A stretch of DNA of 13,826 nt from Bacteroidales bacterium. Lineage in GTDB: Bacteria > Bacteroidota > Bacteroidia > Bacteroidales > UBA1402. Below are positions 7,830 to 13,826 of the stretch, in pieces. The stretch lies in assembly GCA_012511135.1 (NCBI GenBank), contig JAAZGQ010000326.1, positions 1 through 13,826 of the forward strand, given 5' to 3'. Positions within the stretch are counted from its first letter, which is position 1. Each line of letters starts with the position of its first letter. The notes under the pieces were generated by a model. That model had not been told where the DNA came from. It saw only the letters and a list, made by a program, of their open reading frames with translations, and made no database searches. Made by a program: the position numbers and the translations under genes.

Positions 7830-9743
7830 TCAATCATCAAGCATCTTTAGTAAATAGTTGAATTTAGCTTCCAATCCGGCCTTTTGTTTGACTTCAGCTG
7901 AAACAGCGGGTCCATTATTTTCCCATTCATTTCCCGGCCCGGTAGCATTGGCATTGAATCTTTCAGTGTCTGTCCAAGAATCAAAAACTCTTATAAATGA
8001 GGAATTCTGATCCAGATAAATGTAGTGGTAATGTTCATCAAGATGTGCATAGGGTGCTTTCTCAATGTGGTGAATGTAATTATTACTCAGTTCACTGTTA
8101 GGCATGGCTGAAAGTACATAAATACCGGCTACATCGTAAAGTTGTTTGGCAAAATGATGGATGTTGTTTGCATGTATCCTGTTGTTTTTCATGCAATTTA
8201 CTACACCGGTCCATCCCCAGCCAAGCGAAATACCGGAATTGTTGAGATGACTCAGCTCATTGTGCTCAATATTGACATCGTGGGCGAAGGAGACATTGAT
8301 TCCATCGCATCCCCAATATTCATTTGTACAATCAGTGATTAGATTGTTGCTTATGGTAATATGGTGACATACTTCCCTAAAATCAGAAGGGTCATAGGGG
8401 AGATGTGATTCAATACTTAAATCGCCGTAAAAACCGGCCTTAATACCACTTCCGCCAATATCATTAAACAGACATCCTTCAATCTTGCAATGGTTTACCC
8501 CGCTAACAAAATCAAGCCCTGTTGCTGCCAAATGCCGGAAAGCACAATTGTAAAAATTTATTTTTGATGCCTTATACAATTCGACCCCTGCCGCCTGCCT
8601 TCCGAGCCAGGCTTGATTTTCGAGTGTGGCATTTCCGGGGGTTCCGGGATCATGAAGCTTATAAGCATCAATCAAATACATACCATCCTGCAAAGGTATG
8701 TTTCCTGCAACAGAAGGCCTGAGCCACGATGTGTACTCAAAATTCAAGCCTTCGAAAGTTATGTTTTTGACAGGATTATCCAACGATCCTTCAATATGAA
8801 CCAATGTTTCAACCATTGGAATTACGACTTCCGCTTTCTTCATGTCCTCCTCTTCGAGGGGCCAATAATAAAGCTTGCCGGATTTTACATCGCGACACCA
8901 TTCTCCGGGCCTGTTTAACAGCTCAATTGAGTTGGAAAAGTAAAAAGGGGAATTGCCGCAGAACGGATACTTGGTGTCCGCCCTGTAAATATCCATTGAA
9001 TCATCAACAGGCATGGGCCATGGGTGTTCAAATTCTATCTTACTTTCGGGCTGATGAAAAATTAATTTGACATGGTCACCGATAATTTCGTAGGTTTTAA
9101 TTCTCAACGATGCCAGAGTCCACCATTGAATTATATTGAATTCAAGCTGTTTCGCATTCTCCAACGATAATTCAGGAATGGGGATCCATAATTCCTCTTT
9201 TAAGCTATCGCTTTTGAATAAGCGGTCAAGTTCACCATCGTGTAATGAGCTGGCTTTATCGGCTTTTCTTCCATTCACCCAAAGTTCCCTGAAATTTACA
9301 GGCTCATCCCAAACGGAAGGGATATCCGTTGCCCAAACCTTGCCCTGTGCAATCTTTGGCAAACCCGAAACCGCTTCCTTCACTTTTTTCCAGTCAGTTG
9401 CTTTGATACCCCCGCTTATAACAGCTCGTTCATTAGTAGCAGACCGAATGACGGTTGGCGATGTTTCTGTCCCTGAATCTTCTGTTCTGATATAAACAGG
9501 TTCATATTGCTGATATAGACCTTCTTTAAGAATAATATGAATTCCTTCCTCTATGCCTGCTGTGTTTAACCTGCGTAATTCGCGGGCTTTTCTCACAGAC
9601 ATTGACAGCGTGGACATTGGTGCATCTTTAGTGCCTGGATTTCTATCGGAACCGGTTGGAGATAACCAAATTTCATAAGGTTGAGCTGTTGTTGTTAAAG
9701 CAGTTAGTACAAACAACCAACATACTGTTACACTCTTTTTCAT
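7830..9743 (-). CDS. Secreted right-handed parallel beta-helix protein, candidate polysaccharide-active enzyme
   Basis: 637 residues with a signal peptide (1-~20, MKKSVTVCWLFVLTALTTTA) and a mature start QPYEIWLSPTGSDRNPGTKD. That opening and APMSTLSMSVRKAREL at 41-56 are the usual entry to secreted beta-helix carbohydrate-active proteins (DUF1565-like opening). A beta-sandwich-like insertion covers ~140-310. Beta-helix coils run from ~325 to ~590, with repeated N-N-x-I and N-C turns, such as ITISNNLITDC, VNIEHNELSHLNNSGISLG and SELSNNYIHHIEK. The overall architecture resembles GH141-type enzymes and related lyases. I cannot assign a family or catalytic residues securely; conserved acidic stretches such as GCDGINVSFAHD (478-489) are candidates. 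The context of GH78 and a rhamnogalacturonan lyase in the same window supports a pectin role. Confidence 0.8.
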   Translation of the reverse strand: MKKSVTVCWLFVLTALTTTAQPYEIWLSPTGSDRNPGTKDAPMSTLSMSVRKARELRRLNTAGIEEGIHIILKEGLYQQYEPVYIRTEDSGTETSPTVIRSATNERAVISGGIKATDWKKVKEAVSGLPKIAQGKVWATDIPSVWDEPVNFRELWVNGRKADKASSLHDGELDRLFKSDSLKEELWIPIPELSLENAKQLEFNIIQWWTLASLRIKTYEIIGDHVKLIFHQPESKIEFEHPWPMPVDDSMDIYRADTKYPFCGNSPFYFSNSIELLNRPGEWCRDVKSGKLYYWPLEEEDMKKAEVVIPMVETLVHIEGSLDNPVKNITFEGLNFEYTSWLRPSVAGNIPLQDGMYLIDAYKLHDPGTPGNATLENQAWLGRQAAGVELYKASKINFYNCAFRHLAATGLDFVSGVNHCKIEGCLFNDIGGSGIKAGFYGDLSIESHLPYDPSDFREVCHHITISNNLITDCTNEYWGCDGINVSFAHDVNIEHNELSHLNNSGISLGWGWTGVVNCMKNNRIHANNIHHFAKQLYDVAGIYVLSAMPNSELSNNYIHHIEKAPYAHLDEHYHYIYLDQNSSFIRVFDSWTDTERFNANATGPGNEWENNGPAVSAEVKQKAGLEAKFNYLLKMLDD

Positions 9744-9946
9744 CTGTTTATTGTTTTAGTATTTAATGTATCCGCCATCTTCAGTCACAGTGACGCAAAC
9801 CAATCAGCGCCCGGTAAGCTTGTGTCCGAGTCGTTCAGCCAGGTTTTCTTTGTCGCTATCTCATTCATTTTATGCTGTTAAGCTGATGCTTCTTTTGCTT
9901 ACCACTAAGGGCTCTCAATTCATATTTATTTATATTATTTTGATGG
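9744..9946. other. 203-bp spacer with decayed sequence and an 11-bp palindrome
   Basis: No intact gene is seen between the beta-helix start and the EFR1-like gene stop. A short - strand frame at 9785-9868 (27 codons, MNEIATKKTWLNDSDTSLPG...) has no recognisable domain and looks like a remnant or part of an interspersed repeat. GTCACAGTGAC at 9784-9794 is a perfect palindrome around one base and could be an operator or chance. No clear Bacteroidota -7 box (TAnnTTTG) was seen upstream of the beta-helix start. Confidence 0.4.
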
Positions 9947-10981
9947 TTAAATGCCAGGAGCCATATAGCGCCTAAAACCCTTCGTGTAACTTTTGCTAAA
10001 AAAGCGCCGGATCTTTTTATTTCTGAGCAAGAGCCGAAAAAATGCGTCGATGGGCACAATGCACACCCACAGAAGAGCAATGGTAGCCAGAATAATGAAT
10101 ATAACTTCGGTACAAACTAAGACTAAGGGATTCATTTGTATCCATTCAGGGACATATACCAGGATTGCCCAAATTGCCCAAACAGTAAGGACTATATTTA
10201 TAGAAGCCTGCAGAATTAAAAGAGGAACCGAAACCTGGATTGCCTGTTCCGGACATAGATTAATACATCGGTTACAGTCTTCACAGGTACTTGTCCAGTA
10301 AGGTTTTTTGTCCGACATTCTGATGGTTTGGGCCGGGCATGATTTTGCACAAATGCCACAAGCTGTGCAGTGTTCATCAGCTATATAAAATTTGCCTAAT
10401 GCCCGGCGCCCGATATATCCAAAGAGATGAGAGATCAGATATGTCCATATTCTGTTCAACGATCCACAACGATAAATCAGCCTTTTTCCCTGGATAAAAC
10501 AGGTAATAAATTGCCTGACATCGTTTTCTCCCAAAGAAAGGATGAGCTCAGCCTCTTCTTTTGTCGGAGGATTAGTGAATTGGGTCCAGTTATCGGGAAA
10601 AGAGGCATTGCCGGTCAAAAACACATCGTATTTTTTTCGCCTGAGTATCCTGGAGATTTCTTCGAGTGCCTGGCCGGTAAAGCCTTTTACTAATTTTTCA
10701 TGGCTGACAATCGCGCCGTTTACGGCAAGAATGGCTGTTTTGGAACCTGCAGATAGGGGCATTCTCTTAACGTATTGTTTCATCATTACCGGAGCAGCCC
10801 AACTTAGAACCGGGAAAGCAATAATATGATAATCAGCATCCTCATCAGGAGGCAAAATCCCTTTTTTTAGCTTTGAGATTTTAACTTCATGTCCGTTGTT
10901 TTGCAGTTGCTCAGTAATCATTTTTACAGCATGAGCGGTATTGCCGGTACCTGTAAAATAATGTATAATGGTTTTTGTCAT
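9947..10981 (-). CDS. EFR1-like membrane flavodoxin/ferredoxin fusion protein
   Basis: 344 residues from ATG 10981, which is preceded by AAGG and opens the flavodoxin fold exactly; an upstream start at 11008 adds nine unlikely residues. Residues 1-~170 are flavodoxin-like, with an FMN phosphate loop FTGTGNTAHAV at 9-19. Residues 205-243 hold two [4Fe-4S] motifs, C205-x2-C208-x2-C211-x3-C215-P and C233-x2-C236-x2-C239-x3-C243-P. Two hydrophobic helices follow (~253-276, ~283-311) and the end is strongly basic (RNKKIRRFFSKSYTKGFRR). Known EFR1 family proteins have the flavodoxin plus ferredoxin layout and are presumed to move electrons; partners and substrate are unknown. The membrane anchor suggests work at the cytoplasmic membrane. 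Directly upstream lie only gene remnants, so it may have its own promoter or read-through from the ABC genes. Confidence 0.85.
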   Translation of the reverse strand: MTKTIIHYFTGTGNTAHAVKMITEQLQNNGHEVKISKLKKGILPPDEDADYHIIAFPVLSWAAPVMMKQYVKRMPLSAGSKTAILAVNGAIVSHEKLVKGFTGQALEEISRILRRKKYDVFLTGNASFPDNWTQFTNPPTKEEAELILSLGENDVRQFITCFIQGKRLIYRCGSLNRIWTYLISHLFGYIGRRALGKFYIADEHCTACGICAKSCPAQTIRMSDKKPYWTSTCEDCNRCINLCPEQAIQVSVPLLILQASINIVLTVWAIWAILVYVPEWIQMNPLVLVCTEVIFIILATIALLWVCIVPIDAFFRLLLRNKKIRRFFSKSYTKGFRRYMAPGI

Positions 10982-11016
10982 TTGCCTTAGTATTTTTTTC
11001 AAAACCACATTGTTTA

Positions 11017-11163
11017 CTACATTGTCCGGTTTTCCAAATTGTAAGCTACCCCCTTTCTGTAACCGGTACTTATTTTCTCTGCCAGATAATCATTAAAAGC
11101 TTGATTCACTTCTGTCGGATTATCCTGATTGGCAACATGTCCTGCATCATTTTTTGTTTTTAA
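11017..11163 (-). pseudogene. C-terminal tail of an alpha/beta hydrolase gene
   Basis: A 48-codon frame without a start codon reads NDAGHVANQDNPTEVNQAFN followed by DYLAEK. This is the end of a typical alpha/beta hydrolase, where the catalytic histidine sits in a D-A-G-H motif followed by a proline-containing loop and a final helix. The first ~200 codons expected for the family are absent. The recognisable part begins within a few bases of the GNAT fragment's stop codon and overlaps it in another frame, so a deletion or insertion junction lies near 11150. A non-homologous tail (ISTGYRKGVAY...) runs to the TAG at 11017-11019. Confidence 0.65.
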
Positions 11164-11380
11164 TCATCCTAAAGTTAATCAATTCCATTTTCTTTGACTT
11201 TTTAAATTGCTGTCTTTCAACAATAAATCCCTTGCATTCAAAGAATCCTTTTGCCCTTAGGCTTACATCTGAATAAATCAAGTCATTGTTCTGCTGAGCT
11301 GCTTTTCTCTCAATTTCAGCTAAAAGGGCACTTGCTACTCCTTGTCCCTGGGTAGCTTGTCTTACTATAATAGTATCCAT
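11147..11380 (-). pseudogene. GNAT-family N-acetyltransferase, C-terminal half only
   Basis: The 77-codon frame from ATG 11380 reads IIVRQATQGQGVASALLAEI, which is the acetyl-CoA binding motif region (Q/R-x-x-G-x-A/G) of a GNAT acetyltransferase. It ends with YSDVSLRAKGFFECKGFIVE and a normal-looking C-terminus. A complete GNAT needs about 70 more N-terminal residues. Upstream in this frame there is a stop only two codons before the ATG (TAA-GGA-AAA-ATG), and the sequence between here and the permease stop holds nothing recognisable. I read it as a 5'-truncated gene. A short expressed protein is possible but would lack half of the fold. Confidence 0.7.
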
Positions 11381-11458
11381 TTTTCCTTAACCTTACTGTT
11401 TTTATGCTTTGGTACCTTATCATAGACAAGGGCTTTCCTGTTTACCATTTGGATTAAT

Positions 11459-12187
11459 TCATTGCTTGCGCATGGTTCTGCGGAAGGCGATGACGGCCAA
11501 GGCTGTGGTGACCAGGGCATAGCCTCCCAAAAAGAGCAGTGCGGAGGAGGCGTCACCCAGGCTGCCGCCCTTCAGAACGGCTCTGGCGGCATCGATGGCA
11601 TGGGCAAAGGGCATGGCGTAACCGACCTTTTCAAAGACGCCGCCCACCATTCTCAGGTCCATCCAGGCACCGCTCAACAGGCTGACAACTGTGATGAGGA
11701 GCGAGCCAACGGCCGATACCTGTCCAACGGTAAACAAGGCGCCCAGCAAGACACCCAGGCTGATGCAGGTGAGTCCCAGCAGCAGGAAAATCACCAGGGC
11801 GGCTCCGAGGTTGGTGAAGGTTGCGCCCATAAGGATGCCGACAACAAAGCACACGACGGTTTGCATCAGCAACAGAGGGAAAAAGGGCAGAATGTACGAG
11901 AGGATGTAATCGACAGGGCGTAAGGGGGTGGTGTACAGCCTGATCAGAAAAGCGCTTTGCCGGTCTTTGGCCAGCAGAGTGGAGGCAAACATGATGAAAA
12001 AACCGTATCCGAAAACAATCACGGCAGGGGTGAGGTTTTGCGGGGTGAATAATTCCAGGGGCAAGCGTTTGTTGATGCTGGTAAACAGGAACAAAAAAAC
12101 GATGGGCATGAGCAGGCCCAGGATCATCGAGATGGGATCGCGGCTGATTTCCTTCAGGTTGCGGTCGGCTAATCCGAGTAGTTTCAT
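11459..12187 (-). CDS. ABC-2 type exporter permease
   Basis: 242 residues with six predicted membrane segments at about 20-37, 54-73, 94-121, 128-151, 157-173 and 214-235, typical of ABC-2 permeases of the DrrB/NodJ type. A conserved-looking stretch between the last two helices (MPFAHAIDAARAVLKGG, 192-208) is characteristic of this family. Its start overlaps the ATPase stop as ATGA (12184-12187), so translation is coupled and the two proteins likely form one exporter. Substrate cannot be told from sequence; relatives export drugs, lipids or polysaccharides. It is GC-rich like its partner. After its stop the sequence becomes AT-richer and holds only gene fragments. Confidence 0.92.
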   Translation of the reverse strand: MKLLGLADRNLKEISRDPISMILGLLMPIVFLFLFTSINKRLPLELFTPQNLTPAVIVFGYGFFIMFASTLLAKDRQSAFLIRLYTTPLRPVDYILSYILPFFPLLLMQTVVCFVVGILMGATFTNLGAALVIFLLLGLTCISLGVLLGALFTVGQVSAVGSLLITVVSLLSGAWMDLRMVGGVFEKVGYAMPFAHAIDAARAVLKGGSLGDASSALLFLGGYALVTTALAVIAFRRTMRKQ

Positions 12188-13137
12188 GGTTTGACGGGTT
12201 TGGAGGGGGAGGAGGGTTCTGGCGTTGGTTTGCCGGTGAGGGTCAGGAAGACCTCGTCCAGGGTGGGTTCCTGCAGGTTGATGCCGGTGAGTTCAATGCG
12301 GTTGTTGCGGAGCAAATCGATTACGGTATAGATATTCATTTTCGCGGCCCAAATATCCAGGCCGTGGTCTACTTTTTCTACCTGGTACCCGGCTTCCGTC
12401 AGTTGGCCGATAAGGGCTTCGGGGATGGTGTCGGCCGTGACGCGCAGGGCCCTGTGCCTGACAAGTTGCTGCTTCAATTCCCGGGAGGTTCCCGATGCAA
12501 TCATTTTACCGTTGTCCATAATGGCCAGGTGGTCGGACAAGGCATCGGCTTCTTCCAGGTAATGAGTGGTTAAAAGGATGGTTTTATCGCCCTTGAGCCG
12601 TTCGATGTAGTTCCACACCGACTTTCTGGCGTGCGGGTCGAGCCCAAGGGTGGGCTCGTCGAGGAAGACGATCTGTGGGTCTGATACCAGGGCCATGGCG
12701 ATGCTGAGGCGTCGTTGCTGACCGCCCGACAGCCGCATGGTCCACTCCCTTCTGTCTTCCAGCTCCATCAATTCCATCAGTTGTTTCGCCCGGACATGGG
12801 CCGCTTGCTTGTCCAGACCGTGAACTCTCCCCATCAGGATGAGGTTTTCCTTGGTGGTCAGGTGGCCGGCGATGGCTGTTTCCTGGGGGGATACGCCAAT
12901 GACGTTTTTGATGAGGGCGTTGTTGCCGTTGATCAGGTCGTGGCCAAGCACCGTGGCTTCGCCGGCTGTGGGTTGCAACAGGCAGCACAGCATGCGGATG
13001 GTGGTGGTTTTTCCGGCGCCGTTGGTGCCCAGCAACGAAAAGAGTTCACCTTGTTGGATGTCTATGGTCAGGTCGTCAACGGCCTTATGTTGACCGAATA
13101 AACGCGACAAATGACGGGTGGAAATGGCTGTTGGCAT
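12184..13137 (-). CDS. ABC transporter ATP-binding protein, DrrA-like, with C-terminal DUF4162-type region
   Basis: Numbering here starts from a TTG at 13146, which gives 320 residues; the ATG at 13137 is three codons in and I prefer it as start. All ATPase motifs are present: Walker A GTNGAGKT (40-47), Q-loop Q88 in GVSPQET, signature LSGGQQRR (139-146), Walker B IVFLDEP (159-165) and H195 in TTHYLEEAD. After ~residue 220 comes the extra C-terminal region usual for DrrA-like exporters, ending in a proline-rich tail PEPSSPSKPVKP. It powers the ABC-2 permease encoded immediately downstream. One line (12601-12660) hand-counts to ~62% GC, far above the DUF4419 gene. A possible promoter lies about 45 bp upstream. 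The substrate is unknown. Confidence 0.95.
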   Translation of the reverse strand: MPTAISTRHLSRLFGQHKAVDDLTIDIQQGELFSLLGTNGAGKTTTIRMLCCLLQPTAGEATVLGHDLINGNNALIKNVIGVSPQETAIAGHLTTKENLILMGRVHGLDKQAAHVRAKQLMELMELEDRREWTMRLSGGQQRRLSIAMALVSDPQIVFLDEPTLGLDPHARKSVWNYIERLKGDKTILLTTHYLEEADALSDHLAIMDNGKMIASGTSRELKQQLVRHRALRVTADTIPEALIGQLTEAGYQVEKVDHGLDIWAAKMNIYTVIDLLRNNRIELTGINLQEPTLDEVFLTLTGKPTPEPSSPSKPVKP

Positions 13138-13183
13138 GGTTTCCAATCTATTGTTTTGTTGTTTTTTTCTTTTTAATGGCCCT

Positions 13184-13191
13184 CAAAATTA
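13184..13191 (-). promoter_or_regulatory. Possible -7 box for the ABC exporter genes
   Basis: The - strand reads TAATTTTG, an exact fit to the Bacteroidota -7 consensus TAnnTTTG, about 47 bp upstream of the ATG at 13137. No clear TTG -33 box is seen at the usual spacing. It could be chance in AT-rich DNA. Confidence 0.4.
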
Positions 13192-13205
13192 ATATAATTA
13201 TGTAC

Positions 13206-13541
13206 TAGTGTCTCTTAAAAACAGTTAAATGCATTTGTAACATATTTATAATCAATATCAATGTCATTAAATACCTTGTCGGCCTTTTAAAATGGTTAAA
13301 TTCGCTTGAACCCATAAATTCAGGCAGACATGAATCAAGGCAAGTACGTTTTTAGTCAGATAACAGAATTTATATCGCAACGATGTTGGGATTTGGACAG
13401 GTTGTACCGTATCGGGTTGCTCAATTCGTTCTTCGTTATACGGGAAAAGCGAAGACCAAAGTTTGAAGTGCCGGAGGGAGAAGATCTTCTCGAGGGCCCG
13501 GACAATATCCTCAAAGATAGTGCCTTTCTTTATAAAAACAG
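13206..13541. other. Non-coding segment bounded by imperfect direct repeats
   Basis: The DNA between the ABC promoter region and the lyase 3' end has no intact gene. TAGTG-n-CT followed by T(A)TAAAAACAG occurs at 13206-13224 and again at 13518-13541, in the same orientation, differing by a 5-base gap. Between them lie the first codons of an IS4-type transposase and a stretch of open but startless frames on both strands (for example TSNFGLRFSRITKNEL on the - strand at about 13415-13470). I read it as an insertion-element remnant or MITE-like piece; this is inference. Confidence 0.4.
13330..13386 (+). mobile_element. 5' end of an IS4-type (DUF4372) transposase gene
   Basis: The ATG at 13330 opens MNQGKYVFSQITEFISQRC, which is the characteristic start of DUF4372-containing IS4-family transposases in Bacteroidota. 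After ~19 codons the expected continuation (V-F-D-R followed by the W-N-Q segment) is lost. The remaining 80 codons to 13629 do not resemble a transposase and overlap the lyase gene on the other strand. The catalytic DDE domain is absent, so the element is dead unless supplied in trans. It is the only + strand coding signal right of 548. Confidence 0.6.
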
Positions 13542-13609
13542 ATGGGCTGCGGGTTCCCGGGCCTTTGCTGCGGGTTCCTGCTCACTTGTTGTGGCTTCTC
13601 ATTTTTCAT
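13511..13609 (-). CDS. Possible 32-codon ORF overlapping the lyase stop, built on the 21-bp repeat
   Basis: The ATG at 13609 overlaps the lyase stop (CATGAAAAATGA) and opens MKNEKPQQVSRNPQQRPGNP, ending with ICFYKERHYL and a TGA at 13511-13513. Its first codons resemble the start of the DUF3788-like gene (MKN-K-E, then the same [KN]PQQ heptapeptides). It may be a truncated paralogue of that gene's 5' end, a coupled small peptide, or just a repeat that happens to be open. No function can be assigned. Confidence 0.3.
   Translation of the reverse strand: MKNEKPQQVSRNPQQRPGNPQPICFYKERHYL
13535..13597 (-). repeat. Second array of the 21-bp [KN]PQQ-encoding repeat
   Basis: On the - strand, units starting AAGCCACAACAA, AACCCGCAGCAA and AACCCGCAGCCC lie 21 bases apart, directly after the lyase stop. 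The last two share the core AACCCGCAG exactly; the third unit decays after ~11 bases. The array matches the one at 4091-4153 in period, strand, sequence core and reading frame. Confidence 0.75.
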
Positions 13610-13826
13610 GGAGTTCGAGTCGGATGTAATCGTAAATGACGCCGTTATTCAGCGAACCCTTGGGTACAACTAATGATATCGTGTTTGCTCCGGCCCGAAG
13701 CAATTTTGCATCAAAAGCAAGCTCAAGCTCCCTCCAGATGCCGTGAATCTGATGCCGGTACAGCGCTCCGTCTGATATGCCCGGATCGATTTGTTTTATC
13801 AGTTCACCATTAAGCAGGACATCGAA
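13599..13826 (-). CDS. Rhamnogalacturonan lyase-like protein (C-terminal end only)
   Basis: The frame is open from the right edge to the TGA at 13599-13601 and gives the last 75 residues of a protein that begins outside the window. It has GALYRHQIHGIWRELELAFD, then AKLLRAGANTISLVVPKGSL, then NNGVIYDYIRLEL. This is the pattern of the C-terminal carbohydrate-binding domain of PL4-type rhamnogalacturonan lyases, which cleave the rhamnose-galacturonate backbone of rhamnogalacturonan I by beta-elimination. The catalytic domain is not visible, so other proteins carrying the same terminal domain remain possible. It is on the same strand as the GH78 and beta-helix genes and supports a pectin-degradation theme. 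Its stop codon region leads straight into the 21-bp repeat array. Confidence 0.7.
   Translation of the reverse strand, partial: FDVLLNGELIKQIDPGISDGALYRHQIHGIWRELELAFDAKLLRAGANTISLVVPKGSLNNGVIYDYIRLELHEK

Noticed and set aside
11017..11460. Integron cassette array with attC sites, suggested by GNAT, hydrolase and VOC fragments
   Set aside because: No attC-like hairpins with the core GTT and no integrase were seen; the pieces are truncated rather than complete cassettes.
11462..11923. 153-codon + strand frame
   Set aside because: Antisense to the ABC-2 permease; composition (many G, Q, D, H) is typical of the complement of membrane helices.
12584..13101. 134-codon - strand and 128-codon + strand frames
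   Set aside because: Alternative frames of the GC-rich ABC ATPase gene, whose motifs are complete in the chosen frame.
13387..13629. Rest of the 99-codon + strand frame as a real transposase
   Set aside because: Similarity to IS4 transposases stops after ~19 codons and the 3' part overlaps the lyase gene on the other strand.

Overview
The window looks like the chromosome of a Bacteroidota (Bacteroidales-type) bacterium, possibly a plant-polysaccharide degrader. This rests on a type IX secretion (T9SS) sorting tail, a LytS/LytTR-type two-component pair, SPI-type signal peptides, A-rich translation starts without strong Shine-Dalgarno sites, a GH78 alpha-L-rhamnosidase, and the 3' end of a rhamnogalacturonan-lyase-like gene. 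No rRNA, tRNA or CRISPR array was seen.

Layout. At the left edge, on the + strand, is the 3' end of a secreted lamin-tail-domain protein with a T9SS sorting domain. It converges on the rest of the window, where every recognisable gene except one transposase scrap lies on the - strand. In the direction of transcription (right to left) the order is: 3' end of a rhamnogalacturonan lyase (cut by the window edge); a short intergenic stretch with a 21-bp repeat, an unexplained ~335-bp segment and the first ~19 codons of an IS4-type transposase; an ABC exporter pair (ATPase and ABC-2 permease overlapping by ATGA); a graveyard with the C-terminal half of a GNAT acetyltransferase and the C-terminal tail of an alpha/beta hydrolase; an EFR1-like flavodoxin/ferredoxin membrane protein; a large secreted beta-helix protein (candidate carbohydrate-active enzyme); an AT-rich DUF4419 gene; a ghost of a VOC/glyoxalase gene; the signal-peptide stump of a secreted protein; a LytS-type histidine kinase broken by a frameshift; its LytTR response regulator; a small DUF3788-like protein; and the GH78 rhamnosidase.

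How the parts fit. The lyase, GH78 and beta-helix genes together suggest breakdown of rhamnose-containing pectin such as rhamnogalacturonan I. No SusC/SusD pair is visible here. The kinase, regulator, DUF3788 and GH78 genes are co-directional and closely spaced, so the LytTR pair may belong to the same transcript as the rhamnosidase. The ABC pair is clearly more GC-rich than the DUF4419 gene: one 60-base line of each hand-counts to about 62% and 27% GC.

The most unusual features are not intact genes. A 21-bp tandem repeat encoding a [KN]PQQ-type heptapeptide occurs at two places 9.4 kb apart, each time just after an ATG-AAA-AAY start. Several gene fragments are also embedded between intact genes, pointing to repeated small insertions and deletions.
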